Below, piece after piece: positions 23,056 to 32,928 of a stretch of 64,000 nt of DNA (positions are counted from its first letter, which is position 1; each line of letters opens with the position of its first letter). Origin of the DNA: Oceanihabitans iliipiscarium (lineage in GTDB: Bacteria > Bacteroidota > Bacteroidia > Flavobacteriales > Flavobacteriaceae); the NCBI RefSeq assembly GCF_042686125.1, contig NZ_JBHUOV010000001.1, positions 496,001-560,000 on the forward strand, written 5' to 3'. The notes below the pieces were generated by a model. That model was not told the origin of the DNA. It searched no databases and was given only the letters and a program-made list of their open reading frames with translations. Both the position numbers and the translations under genes were made by a program.

Positions 23056-25639
23056 TTATTGATGATCAAGTTCATACTCATTAAAATTCTTATGAATTTG
23101 AATGATTTTATAATTTTTAGATGAAATAGCTACAGAAGGTTTTGTGATTTTTAATCTATCTTCATCTCTTAGTATATAAGCAAATCCGTTTGCGCCATCT
23201 ATACTTTTTAATCCATGTACCACAACAAAAGTTGTTTCTGGATTATACACGTCTATTGAGGTCTTTAGTTTGTAATGTGCAACATTAGCAACCACTTCAT
23301 CTAACGTTTTTACAAAATCTGTTATTTCCTGTGAGTTGTTCTTGTTAAACTTGTATACCACTTTATAGTTTCCATTTAAACTATCTGATGCAAACTCTTT
23401 AATGGCAATTTTTGGCAAAACATTAGTAACAATATTTTGAGCCTGCTGTCCTTCAGGTTTGTTGGCGTATGTAAGTGCTACATAGTTAATAGCATTGCTG
23501 TAGGCATCAAAACCATAAAACCTGCCAATTGTTGTTGCTTTTAACAACTCAAATTTAGGCAACATTTCTTCGCCCTCAAATGCTAAAATATAATTATCTA
23601 TTTTAGAAAGCACTTTGTCGTATTCTTGATTCTCAAATTGAGCATATAGGCTTTCATATATGCTTTCTGGGCTATTTTGGTCTTGAGCGTTTGCAGCATC
23701 AGGATTGCTTAAAATTTTCGCATATCTAGAGTCTGGGTAATTTGTTATGATTTCATTTTTTGCAATACTAGCTTCATTTTCTTCTCCTAACAATTCATAT
23801 ATTTTATATAAATTATACTTTGTTGGAAGTATTAATTTTTCTTCAGGATTACTATTTAAAAGCTGCTGCAGTTTACTTTTTGCAAGCTCGTATTCATTAA
23901 ATTTTTCTTTATAAATTAATCCTAATTGATAGTATGCGTAGTTTCTACTATTTCCTATGCTGTCTATAACTTTTTGATCTGAAGGAATTAAATTAATATA
24001 AAATTCTGGGTTGTATAGTTCTTCATCAGATGCTGCTTCTAATTCAGGATCTATAGCTTCTAATTGTCTTGTTGGTGTAGTGCTACCAGACCACCTCCAA
24101 TTGTCTTCAGATTTACGATTTCCCCAAATTTTTCTAAACTCGTTTTTACCATAAGAAACTGTAGTTTGNNNNNNNNNNNNNNNNNNNNNNNNNNNNNNNN
24201 NNNNNNNNNNNNNNNNNNNNNNNNNNNNNNNNNNNNNNNNNNNNNNNNGATTTATCTTTACTAGTGCCTTTTTTATCTGAAGTCACCATACCTTTATCTA
24301 GTCCGCCAGACTCTAACCTTTCTTTTTCCTCTTGATCTATTCTTTTAAGGTTTTCAACATGCTCCTGAAAAACCAGAAGTCTGTCTTCATCAGATAATGA
24401 AACTAAATTTAAAATACTATCATTTCTATTCGCAATACCTTCGTAGTAAATAACATCATCTAAATTGTCTCTCTTACGCTTTATTGCTCTATAGGGTTTA
24501 CTGTTTAAGGTCATCGCTAACAAAGTGCTATCATAATACGCTCCTGCATCGATGTACTGCATATAATCAAAACTCATATCGCCAAGTATCTCATATGTTT
24601 TTCCTTTAAGTACTATATCTGTCATACTAGCTCTTAAAGATTTATTGTAGTAAGCAACCGCTAATGAATCTGATTTGTTTTTTAAATGGTATTCTGCAAT
24701 CTGAAAGTATATCTTATCTAAATATGGTCTATTCTCTCTATTCTCTTCTAAATCAGTTAATAATTCTAAAAATTCTAATTTGTTGTCATTGTCATAATCA
24801 AAATTCTTAGCCTTTTCAATATGAGCACTAATAAGATACATTCGAGGCGTTCTTCGATTTAAATCTATAACTCTGTCAAAAGCAATATTCGCACTATCTT
24901 TATCTCCTAAAGCGTTGTAGAGCTGACCTTGAATAAATCGGTATCGACCACGTTCATCATTATTTTTTGTTGCATTAGCAGCAATATCTATTTGGGTTAA
25001 TGCACTATCTAACGACTTCGTATTTATATAAGCTTGAGCAAGCATTGATGTCGCATCGGCCAAGTCCTGATCTTCTAGTTCTTCTTGTTCTAAAAGACGT
25101 TTTAAATTTTGAATAGCAAGGTCATCGTTTTCTAATCTGATATTAGCCTTTTCTCTCCAAACTTTAGCCTGATTAATCTTGTTACTTGCTGGGTATTTAT
25201 ATAAAATATAATTGAAAGCTTCTAAAGCAGGAACAAATCGTTGATCAAAATAACGCGATTTTCCCAAAAGCAAATAAGCCTCATCGATTTGCGGATTGTA
25301 TTCTTTACCTTTAATATTCATACCGTGCTTTTGAATAGCTTTTACAGCTTTTTCTTCGGCTCTAGTAAAGTTTTCGTTTTTGCTTTCTCCAGGAAGTGTA
25401 ACCTCTTCGGTCACTTGCATTCGTTCTATTGGAAGTATTTCCCAATAATTATCATTGTAGCCTTCGTTAAGGGTTTGTCTGCCTTTTTCTAATGCATTAA
25501 AGCCATTAAAAAGTGTGTTGTCTCGTGCAGATAACGCATGATAGTTTCTACTAATAAAGCTATTTTTTTTTCGCGAACAGCTTGTTACTAAAGTTGTTGC
25601 TACTAAAAGTAGTAATATGATTTTTAAAGATGTTTTCAA
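23056..25639 (-). CDS. sprE: type IX secretion / gliding lipoprotein SprE (PorW family), interrupted by an assembly gap
   Basis: The gene runs from a TTG at 25639 to a stop at 23056, with 80 N at 24169-24248. The right part (463 codons) has a lipoprotein signal (LLVATTLVTSC, Cys21) and TPR units. The left part (370 codons) begins at the gap with YGKNEFRKIWGNRKSEDNWR-like sequence and ends with more TPRs and a globular tail. This pattern fits SprE/PorW, an outer-membrane-linked lipoprotein needed for T9SS secretion and gliding in Flavobacterium. Frames on either side of the 80 N do not match (the true gap is 1 mod 3), so the N count is only a placeholder. TTG is the only possible start: an in-frame stop lies at 25652-25654. 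Confidence 0.85.
24169..24248. other. assembly gap (80 N) inside sprE
   Basis: Eighty undetermined bases. Open frames on both sides belong to the same protein family but are offset by one base if the gap is taken as exactly 80, so its length was estimated or set by convention. Confidence 0.95.
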
Positions 25640-25756
25640 ACGTTGGTGTATTTAATCAAATAAATAACTATAAACTCAAGTAATTATTATATAATAACTG
25701 CTTAAGCACGTAAAAATACGCATCTTTTTTAATTTAGCTATATAAAGTGGTCACTT

Positions 25757-26464
25757 TTAGATTATTTCGGTACCAGCAAAATGAGCTTCAAGTTCTTTTA
25801 AAGTCGCTTCACTAGTCTTTAAGTCTTTAACAATTTCTCCTTTTTCTAGAACTACAATACGCTCACATACATCTGTAACATGAAGTAAATCGTGACTAGA
25901 AATTAATACAGTTACGCCTTGTTTTTGGGCTAGGTTTTTAACGATTTGTTTGAGTCGAATTTGTGTTGTAGGGTCTAAGTTAGCAAAAGGTTCGTCTAAA
26001 ATAATTACCTCAGGATTACCAATAAGAGCTGCTACAATTCCAGCTTTTTTTTGATTTCCTTTACTTAAATCTCGTAAGTACTTTTTTTGGTTTAATATTT
26101 CACCATGAAAGAAGTCTTCAAACTGAGCTACTAATGCATCAACATCTGCTTTATTTTGTCCACGAAGTTCACCAATAAAATAGAAATATTCTTCAGCTGT
26201 TAGGTAACCAATCAAAAAACTTTCATCTATAAACGCCGACGTGAAAGGTTTCCAATCTTCGCTTTCATGAACCAGAATGTTGTTGTTTTTAATATTTCCT
26301 GTAGTTGGTTGTATTAAATCTAGAAGAAGACTAAAATAAGTGGTTTTCCCTGCACCATTATTTCCTACCAACCCAAAACTTTGTCCTTTAGGAATTTCTA
26401 AGTTTTCGATATTTAAAACTAAATTACTATTGTATTTTTTTGAAAGGTTTGTTGTTGTAATCAT
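25757..26464 (-). CDS. ABC transporter ATP-binding protein
   Basis: 235 residues. Walker A GNNGAGKTT, the signature-like LRDLSKGNQKKAG, Walker B VIILDEPFANLD and an H-loop SSHDLLHV are all present. The partner membrane protein is the next gene upstream (24-base gap). The pair forms an exporter of unknown substrate. The signature motif reads LSKGN rather than the usual LSGGQ, a common variant in gliding-related and drug-type exporters. Confidence 0.92.
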   Translation of the reverse strand: MITTTNLSKKYNSNLVLNIENLEIPKGQSFGLVGNNGAGKTTYFSLLLDLIQPTTGNIKNNNILVHESEDWKPFTSAFIDESFLIGYLTAEEYFYFIGELRGQNKADVDALVAQFEDFFHGEILNQKKYLRDLSKGNQKKAGIVAALIGNPEVIILDEPFANLDPTTQIRLKQIVKNLAQKQGVTVLISSHDLLHVTDVCERIVVLEKGEIVKDLKTSEATLKELEAHFAGTEII

Positions 26465-26488
26465 GATACTATTGGGTTTCGATTTAAA

Positions 26489-27964
26489 TTAGTTTTTCTC
26501 GCTAAAAGCAGCTACAGTTTTGTATTTCCCTTTTTGATAAATATTTTCAATTTTATTTAAGAAAAAGTTTTTAAACACTATCCCTAATGTACCTGATGCA
26601 GCTAAAGCTATAAGGCCAGCATTAAAGCTTATGAATTGATATGGTATAAAAAAGATTATGATTGGTAAAAGCATTTTAGGTAATGCAATTAGTAATTGCG
26701 TTGGATTAAATCCGTTGGTGTTACTAAACGCCTTTGCTTTTGTATTAAGCTCTATTGGAACTCTATTTAATGCACCACCAAACAAAGTAATAAAGGTATT
26801 TAAACCTATATTAAATAAGGCACCTGCAGCTATCATAAAATAAATGTCCCAACCAAAATAGATATAAGGAGTACTTAAAATAAATGCAATAATTACAGCC
26901 ACAACCATTAAGTACCACTTAGATTCTAAGTATTGACGATAAGGTATGTTTTGGCTCATTAACATTTTATAGTATTCACTATCCCATGAAGGGACTAGTT
27001 GTCCAAAACTTAACAAAAACCCTCCTGTTATAAATATGGCTGCAAAAGCTAAGATATAAGGCATTTTTTCTACATACACCTCTTGTGTGAAAAAAAACAA
27101 TCCATAAAACAAGAAGAAGAACGACATCATTAAAACTTGTTTCGGTCTTGCATTTCGCATAATCATTTTTACATCATTTTTTAAAAATGGTGCAACGCTT
27201 CCAAAACGATTCATCCATGATAAATCTGTCGCATTTACCGCCTTTACTTTCTTAGAAATTGCATCATCTAAATAGAACCCTTTTTTTATGTATTTAAAGT
27301 TTATATAGTATAGACCTATACAAAGTAACAAAGGTAAAATCAGTAAATATGGTGTGTTATATAAGGTATTAAATGCGACACCTATAGGTTTTGAAATCGC
27401 AAAAATGTTATAGTACTCTAATCCTATTAAACCAATTAATACTGGAGCTATAATATAAAATACAAGATTACTTTTATTGACTAAAAAGTTAAGATAGTTA
27501 ATAGATAAAGTCAAGAACAAAATAGATACAAACCAGCAAAATACATTTAAAACAGGATAACCTTTCACCAATAAAACAATGCTAAAAGGAAGAAACACTA
27601 AAAGCGATAAAAAATTAAAGAAAGACAATGTTGTTTTCCCTAAAAGGTAATGAATAACGGTATTGCGCTTTATAGGAATTGTCATCAGCGGTTTGACATT
27701 CATAACGGGTAACTGTTGAATAAAATACCTTATAAGTATTTCGAACAAAAACCAATAGACAATAAAATTGTTTATTGTTATTATAGGATCAACTTCTGGG
27801 ACTAGTTCTTTTAATATAAAAAACATAGAACCACCCATAATTATTGCAATTCCTCCAAAATAAATTGAAGCCAATATGAGTAAAATTTTAATAGCTAAGC
27901 CTTTTTGAAAATAAGAAGCTCTTGTAAACTGCTTCCATTCAAAACTTAAAAAACGCTTTATCAT
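26489..27964 (-). CDS. ABC transporter permease, DUF5687 family
   Basis: 491 residues with about 12 hydrophobic segments and a basic N-terminus (MIKRFLSFEWKQFTRASYFQKG). I recall this Bacteroidota family as DUF5687; it pairs with an ATPase such as the one that follows it here. Length and helix count suit a homodimeric or duplicated permease. The substrate is unknown. It is divergent from the reductase gene at 28065. Confidence 0.82.
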   Translation of the reverse strand: MIKRFLSFEWKQFTRASYFQKGLAIKILLILASIYFGGIAIIMGGSMFFILKELVPEVDPIITINNFIVYWFLFEILIRYFIQQLPVMNVKPLMTIPIKRNTVIHYLLGKTTLSFFNFLSLLVFLPFSIVLLVKGYPVLNVFCWFVSILFLTLSINYLNFLVNKSNLVFYIIAPVLIGLIGLEYYNIFAISKPIGVAFNTLYNTPYLLILPLLLCIGLYYINFKYIKKGFYLDDAISKKVKAVNATDLSWMNRFGSVAPFLKNDVKMIMRNARPKQVLMMSFFFLFYGLFFFTQEVYVEKMPYILAFAAIFITGGFLLSFGQLVPSWDSEYYKMLMSQNIPYRQYLESKWYLMVVAVIIAFILSTPYIYFGWDIYFMIAAGALFNIGLNTFITLFGGALNRVPIELNTKAKAFSNTNGFNPTQLLIALPKMLLPIIIFFIPYQFISFNAGLIALAASGTLGIVFKNFFLNKIENIYQKGKYKTVAAFSEKN

Positions 27965-28064
27965 AATTTTGGTTTGGTTTTATAATTAGTAATATTAATA
28001 CAGTTTTTGTTACAAACAAAACACAATACTTACTTATGTTTCTTATTTTTACAAAAAAATAGAT

Positions 28065-29120
28065 ATGTCTCAATTTCATAAACTCACTATAAAAGATATT
28101 CACAGAGAAACAGTAAACGCTGTAACTATTACTTTTCAAGTTCCAGAACACTTAAAAGAAACTTTTGTGTTTAAGGCTGGACAATACATAACTTTAAAAA
28201 CTACAATAGCTAATAATGACGTTAGGCGAGATTATTCATTGTGTACTTCTCCAAAAAGTGGCGTACTAAAAGTTGCTGTAAAAGAAGTTGAAGGTGGTAC
28301 ATTCTCTTCATACGCAAACAACACACTGCAAATTGGTGACAGTATTGAAGTCGCTTCTCCAAAAGGACGATTTGTATTTACGCCTAATGATTCCAAAACT
28401 AAAAATATTGCAGTATTTGCTGCTGGTAGTGGAATAACACCAATTTTAAGTATTATAAAATGTGCTTTAGAGGAAGAGGTTTATAGTAAAGTCATACTTG
28501 TTTACGGTAATAAAACAACTAAAGACACTATGTTTTTAAACGAGCTTTTAGAATTACAGCATGAATATAAAGAGCGCTTTTCTATTCAGTTTGTGTTTAG
28601 TCAAGCTGATGAAGATGATGCTATTTTTGGTCGTATTGAAAAAAGCACTGTAAATTATGTAATGAAAAACAAGCATAAACATATTGATGTCGATGCCTTT
28701 TATTTATGTGGTCCAGAAGGTATGATCCATACTGTAAAGGATGTTTTGACCGAACATAATATCGCCGAAGACAAGATTCATTTTGAACTTTTTAAAGCAG
28801 CAAAACCCGCTACAATTAATGATGATGCCGTTGAAAGCGGACAAACAGAAATTACTATTACTGTAGATGATGAAACCTCAACATTTATAATGCCTAAAAA
28901 ACAATCCATTTTAGAAGCTGCCTTAGATGAAGATTTAGATGCTCCTTATTCATGTCAAGGTGGTATTTGTAGTAGTTGTATTGCTAGGGTTGTTGAAGGC
29001 GAAGCGACCATGAGGCAAAATAATATTTTAACTGAAAGTGAATTGGCCGAAGGCTTAATTTTAACATGTCAAGCTCACCCAACAAGTTCTAAAATTATAG
29101 TGGATTATGATGATGTTTAA
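28065..29120 (+). CDS. flavin/NAD(P)H reductase with 2Fe-2S domain (PaaE-like)
   Basis: 351 residues. Domain order is FAD-binding (RDYSLCTSP near residue 57), NAD(P)-binding (GSGITPILSI and YLCGPEGMI) and a C-terminal plant-type ferredoxin domain with CQGGICSSC and a further cysteine in LTCQAHP. That is the build of PaaE, the reductase of phenylacetyl-CoA epoxidase, but paaA-D are not here. It may therefore supply electrons to another oxygenase or desaturase. It is a single gene followed by a T-tailed UUCG terminator about 190 bases on. Confidence 0.9.
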   Translation: MSQFHKLTIKDIHRETVNAVTITFQVPEHLKETFVFKAGQYITLKTTIANNDVRRDYSLCTSPKSGVLKVAVKEVEGGTFSSYANNTLQIGDSIEVASPKGRFVFTPNDSKTKNIAVFAAGSGITPILSIIKCALEEEVYSKVILVYGNKTTKDTMFLNELLELQHEYKERFSIQFVFSQADEDDAIFGRIEKSTVNYVMKNKHKHIDVDAFYLCGPEGMIHTVKDVLTEHNIAEDKIHFELFKAAKPATINDDAVESGQTEITITVDDETSTFIMPKKQSILEAALDEDLDAPYSCQGGICSSCIARVVEGEATMRQNNILTESELAEGLILTCQAHPTSSKIIVDYDDV

Positions 29121-29311
29121 AATAAACTTAAAACAGCGTTTCATCGATAAAAAAAATCTTTAAGCTTAAAAATTATACACTTTAACGATTTTTTTATCCT
29201 TTTATAACCGTTAATTTTTTTTAACTAATAAACGAAATATATTAGTTCCAGTTTTAAACTATAAATAATAATAGTTAGGGATTATTTATTTTATGGTAAG
29301 TTTAAAATCAG
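29121..29311 (+). other. AT-rich intergenic stretch with a short stem
   Basis: No convincing ORF. AACTAATA (29223-29230) and TATTAGTT (29240-29247) form an 8-bp stem, and TTAACG/CGTTAA arms lie before it. The stretch ends at the terminator at 29312. It is either a long structured 3' untranslated region of the reductase gene or a small RNA. Confidence 0.35.
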
Positions 29312-29339
29312 CCCTATTCTTCGGAATAGGGTTTTTTTA
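29312..29339 (+). terminator. terminator with UUCG tetraloop
   Basis: CCCTATTC (29312-29319), loop TTCG, GAATAGGG (29324-29331), then seven T. C(UUCG)G is an unusually stable loop. The T run is on the plus strand, so it ends the rightward reductase transcript or a small RNA before it. Confidence 0.9.
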
Positions 29340-29340
29340 T

Positions 29341-30363
29341 TTACCTTAAAATTGATTCTATTTTATTTATAATTTCTTGTGAAGAAATAGACCTTGATGC
29401 TTCACGGTAAGTTTCAGGGTATTTGTTTCCATAAACAGAAGTTGGTATTAAAGGAAACTGCTCTCTATCTGCTACTAAAGCAAAATCTTCTGGTTGATTA
29501 AATGGTGCAAAACCAGCGTAAGGATGGGTCACTCCCCAAATTGTAATTACTTTTTTTCCAAGCATTGCCGCAAGATGTGCATTTCCAGAATCCATAGACA
29601 ACATGACATCTAAATTAGAGATAACATCTAACTCTTCATTTAAATTGAGTTCTCCTGCTAGATTAACAATATTTTCTGATTTTGAAGCGATACTTTTTAA
29701 TGTTTTAATTTCTTGGCTTCCACCTCCAAAAAGTAAAACTTGATACTTTTTAGAAAGTTCACCAATTACCTCTTTCATCATATCCATAGGATACATTTTA
29801 CTAGCATGTGCAGCAAATGGTGCAATGCCAATCCATTTTCTTGAACGAGTTCCGGTTTTAGAAAGGATGTTTTTATTAAGTTGAACCGTTTCAGGAAATG
29901 AAGGATTTTCTAAATCAACATTAAATCCTAATGCTTTAAAAACATCAGCATAACGCTGGTGAGTTGTTTTTAATTGCTTAAACTCTTGTCCGCTTACTAA
30001 AGCTTTCTTTTTTGCTCTTCCTTTATCAATTTGAATAAAAGGTTTTCCAATTAAAAATAATTTTAAAATTTTTGTACGAAGTACATTGTGCAAATCAGCA
30101 ATAGCATCAATGTTTAGCGCCTTTAATTCTTTAGACAATTTATATAAGCCTAAAACACCTTTATGTTTTACTTTAACATCAATAAAAAAAACCTCAACAT
30201 TAGGTAGGTTTCTAAAAAAAGGAGTGAAAAATTCACGTGTTAAAACAGTGATTTTCACATCAGGAAATTGCTGAGAAAATGCGCTTAAAACAGGAACTGT
30301 CATGGCCACGTCTCCCATGGCTGAAAGACGAATGACTAATATATGTTTTGGTGTTTTTGGCAT
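29341..30363 (-). CDS. glycosyltransferase family 9 protein (heptosyltransferase-like)
   Basis: 340 residues from ATG 30363; an upstream TTG (30390) adds nine non-conserved residues. ILVIRLSAMGDVAMTVPVLS at the start and MDSGNAHLAAMLGKKVITIWG near residue 280 are GT9 hallmarks. The family adds heptose or related sugars to lipopolysaccharide core from an ADP- or NDP-sugar donor in the cytoplasm. It follows the DUF4254 gene on the same strand. Confidence 0.9.
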   Translation of the reverse strand: MPKTPKHILVIRLSAMGDVAMTVPVLSAFSQQFPDVKITVLTREFFTPFFRNLPNVEVFFIDVKVKHKGVLGLYKLSKELKALNIDAIADLHNVLRTKILKLFLIGKPFIQIDKGRAKKKALVSGQEFKQLKTTHQRYADVFKALGFNVDLENPSFPETVQLNKNILSKTGTRSRKWIGIAPFAAHASKMYPMDMMKEVIGELSKKYQVLLFGGGSQEIKTLKSIASKSENIVNLAGELNLNEELDVISNLDVMLSMDSGNAHLAAMLGKKVITIWGVTHPYAGFAPFNQPEDFALVADREQFPLIPTSVYGNKYPETYREASRSISSQEIINKIESILR

Positions 30364-30408
30364 CTCAATTAAAATGAGGTCCCGAAACAAGTTCAGGATA
30401 ACAACTAC

Positions 30409-31017
30409 CTATTTCTGTGATCGTAAAACAGGGTTTAGCTCATCATCATTATACATTTTCATTTGCTTGTACACTTTCATGTATTTGTCGCCTTTAGAAA
30501 TGTCGTCAAGTAAGGTATCAATAGCAGTAGATAAATCCACACGTTGCTCAAGTAAAACATTTAGTTTTGTTTGGCATGCCGCTCTATGGGCATCAGAAGC
30601 GTCTGTTCGAGTTGCTTCTTCATTCATATGATAAACTTTTAACGCCAAAATTGATAATCTATCAATTCCCCAAGCTGGACTCTCTGTATTTATAGTCGCA
30701 TCACTTTTAGAAACAACATCTTTATATTTTTCTAAAAAATAACTGTCAATATATTCCACCATATCTGTTCTGTCTTGATTAGAAGCATCTATTTGACGTT
30801 TCAATTTTAAAGCAGCAACTGGGTCAATTTGTGGGTCACGAATAATATCTTCATAATGCCATTGCACTGTATCAATCCAACATTTTCTATATAATAAATG
30901 CTCTAATAAATTAGACTCTTTATCATACATATTTGTAAACGGTTGATCAACAGTATTTATAACATGATATTTTTCTATAACCTCTTGAAATATTTTATTT
31001 GCTTTTTCTGAGAACAT
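30409..31017 (-). CDS. DUF4254 protein
   Basis: 202 residues, predominantly helical, with a compact pattern of Trp, His and Asp (CWIDTVQWHYEDIIRDPQID, SPAWGIDRLSILALKVYHM). I recall this as DUF4254, a family frequently coupled to GT9 glycosyltransferases in Bacteroidota, as here (45-base gap to the GT9 ATG). Function is unknown; the linkage suggests lipopolysaccharide core synthesis. Confidence 0.8.
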   Translation of the reverse strand: MFSEKANKIFQEVIEKYHVINTVDQPFTNMYDKESNLLEHLLYRKCWIDTVQWHYEDIIRDPQIDPVAALKLKRQIDASNQDRTDMVEYIDSYFLEKYKDVVSKSDATINTESPAWGIDRLSILALKVYHMNEEATRTDASDAHRAACQTKLNVLLEQRVDLSTAIDTLLDDISKGDKYMKVYKQMKMYNDDELNPVLRSQK

Positions 31018-31037
31018 GATGTTTTGTTTTAAAGGTG

Positions 31038-31045
31038 CAAATATA
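31038..31045 (-). promoter_or_regulatory. -7 element TATATTTG of the DUF4254-GT9 operon
   Basis: Exact TAnnTTTG match on the minus strand, 20 bases before the ATG at 31017. No -33 TTG at the ideal spacing was seen. Confidence 0.5.
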
Positions 31046-31090
31046 CTTCTAAATAATTAACTTTACCATTCAAAAATTATAATTACAACG

Positions 31091-31750
31091 ATGCATATTC
31101 ATAATCTATCTGAAAACAATTCTATTTTAAATACTTTTATTTCTGAAATGCGTGATACTACGATTCAAAGAGATCGCATGCGTTTTAGGAGAAACATTGA
31201 GCGTATTGGTGAAATATTAGGATATGAATTAAGCAAAACGCTTCGGTATCATGCTGCAACTGTTGAAACGCCTTTAGGACAATGTAAAATGGATTTGTTA
31301 AATAATGACATTGTGCTTTGTTCTATTTTAAGAGCTGGTGTACCACTACATAATGGTTTATTAAACTATTTTGATGATGCTGAAAACGCCTTTATTTCAG
31401 CTTATAGACATCATAAAGAAAATCCTGATAGTTTTGAAATTATTGTTGAATATTTAGCGTGTCCAAGTTTGGAAAACAAAACCCTTATTCTTGCAGATCC
31501 TATGCTAGCAACTGGACAATCAATGGTTGCTACCTTTGAAGCTTTAAAGCCGTTTGGAACACCTAAAAATATACATTTAGTAAGTGTTATTGGCGCTCAG
31601 GAAGGTGTTAATTATGTAAAAAATAATTTTAGAGAAGACACTCATTTATGGATTGCAGCAATTGATAACAAACTGAGTGAAAAAGGATATATTGTTCCTG
31701 GTTTGGGTGATGCAGGAGATTTAGCTTTTGGAGAAAAAGTACAGCATTAA
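31091..31750 (+). CDS. upp: uracil phosphoribosyltransferase
   Basis: 219 residues. The enzyme makes UMP from uracil and PRPP in pyrimidine salvage. The PRPP loop is ILADPMLATGQSM (about residues 136-148) and the uracil-binding tail is YIVPGLGDAGDLAFG. ILRAGVPLHNGLL is also conserved. The gene ends 30 bases inside the 3' end of the opposing DUF6427 gene. Confidence 0.96.
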   Translation: MHIHNLSENNSILNTFISEMRDTTIQRDRMRFRRNIERIGEILGYELSKTLRYHAATVETPLGQCKMDLLNNDIVLCSILRAGVPLHNGLLNYFDDAENAFISAYRHHKENPDSFEIIVEYLACPSLENKTLILADPMLATGQSMVATFEALKPFGTPKNIHLVSVIGAQEGVNYVKNNFREDTHLWIAAIDNKLSEKGYIVPGLGDAGDLAFGEKVQH

Positions 31751-32662
31751 TAAAATAAATGGTGTAAATAGTAAAACACCAAAAAACACTTCTTTAAACC
31801 ATTTTTCTTTTATAATTTCTATGTAATTAGTAATTATAATTGATAGTGGAGCAAATAAAAACAAAAACTCACTGCCGTTTTTACTTGGAGCAACTACTAC
31901 GATTGTAAATGCAATAATTAAAGCTGCGAAAACGGTTTTAAACGAGGGTCTTACATTTCTCATTTTCTTTTTAAAGCTTCTTAAATAATAAAATGTTGAC
32001 CAAGCTCCAAATGAAAATAACAACGTTAACCCAACTAAAAACTGTAAAGAATTATAACTATTGAAGTCAAAACTTATGCTATAATTTGTATTTAATAAAC
32101 TCCAATAATCATTATAAACAATAATAGATGTACTTATACTTAAAACCAAAATTGTGACTATCCCCAAAAAAGGAATAAGCCAATGTTTAATGTTGTTGCT
32201 AGAATAAAACAACAAGACTATTGGGATAAGACCAAAAAACAATATCGCCCAAAAATAAAATAGGGAAGCCACACTTATTAAAAGAGCAGCATCGAATAAT
32301 TTCGTTTTCACATTTTTTTTTGAACGAAGGCTAATTAAACGTCTTAATGCTAAGAGAATAAAAAAGTTTGCCCAAATAATACGGGAACTAAATAAAGACT
32401 CAGGAATTAGTACCAAGAATAGACTGAAAAGGAGAATTTCAAAATTATTCTTTAATGTCAATTCATTCTTGGTTGTTATAAAATTTAATAATAATATAGA
32501 AAAGTAAGCTCCTAGAAAAGTTATGACTTGTTCTAAAATAAAGGTATTAGTAACAGGTTCCTGTATATACTTAAATTTAACCGTTAAAAACGCTAAACAT
32601 GTAAATACAAAAACTATTAAAAAATTAATTGGTTTAGATTTACTAAAAATACTTGTAATCAT
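31721..32662 (-). CDS. polytopic membrane protein, DUF6427-like
   Basis: 313 residues with about ten hydrophobic segments. I recall it as DUF6427, often next to upp in flavobacteria. No catalytic motif is evident. Its last ten codons overlap the end of upp on the opposite strand. It is divergent from the small protein at 32701. Confidence 0.75.
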   Translation of the reverse strand: MITSIFSKSKPINFLIVFVFTCLAFLTVKFKYIQEPVTNTFILEQVITFLGAYFSILLLNFITTKNELTLKNNFEILLFSLFLVLIPESLFSSRIIWANFFILLALRRLISLRSKKNVKTKLFDAALLISVASLFYFWAILFFGLIPIVLLFYSSNNIKHWLIPFLGIVTILVLSISTSIIVYNDYWSLLNTNYSISFDFNSYNSLQFLVGLTLLFSFGAWSTFYYLRSFKKKMRNVRPSFKTVFAALIIAFTIVVVAPSKNGSEFLFLFAPLSIIITNYIEIIKEKWFKEVFFGVLLFTPFILLMLYFFSKS

Positions 32663-32674
32663 GAAGGCTTTTTG

Positions 32675-32682
32675 TATTTTTG
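32675..32682 (+). promoter_or_regulatory. -7 element TATTTTTG of the small DUF6341-like gene
   Basis: Exact TAnnTTTG match, with a TTG about 20 bases upstream (32653-32655). It predicts a start near 32688 and so rules out the upstream in-frame start at 32680. Confidence 0.6.
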
Positions 32683-32700
32683 CAATGTAAATATACTATT

Positions 32701-32928
32701 ATGAAAGATTTCTTTTACGCTATTCAAGATTTATTTGTAAACGTTCTTTTCGCTCCATTAGATGCTTTAAGAGCTTTAGAGTTAGAAAATTGGTTTGCTG
32801 CCAATGCTATTTCTTGGATTTTTATTCTAATTGGTTTTGTGGCTATGATATATTGGTTGCTTCAATTAAGAACGTTTGATAAAAACAACGAAGAAAACAA
32901 ATCGGTTACGGCTCATTCTTATTTATAA
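32701..32928 (+). CDS. small membrane protein, DUF6341-like
   Basis: 75 residues from ATG 32701. An amphipathic N-terminal part (FFYAIQDLFVNVLFAPLDALRALELENW) is followed by one membrane helix (AISWIFILIGFVAMIYWLLQL) and a charged tail. I recall the family as DUF6341, restricted to Bacteroidota and near purD or upp. Function unknown. It overlaps the end of purD by six bases. Confidence 0.78.
   Translation: MKDFFYAIQDLFVNVLFAPLDALRALELENWFAANAISWIFILIGFVAMIYWLLQLRTFDKNNEENKSVTAHSYL

Noticed and set aside
24169..24248. A true frameshift or pseudogene in sprE
   Set aside because: The frame offset depends on the arbitrary number of N; both flanks read as intact SprE sequence.
28065..29120. Assignment as PaaE of phenylacetate degradation
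   Set aside because: Domain order fits, but none of paaA, B, C or D is nearby, so the partner oxygenase is unknown.
29294..29350. 18-codon plus-strand ORF over the UUCG terminator
   Set aside because: It reads through the terminator stem and T run and has no support as a gene.
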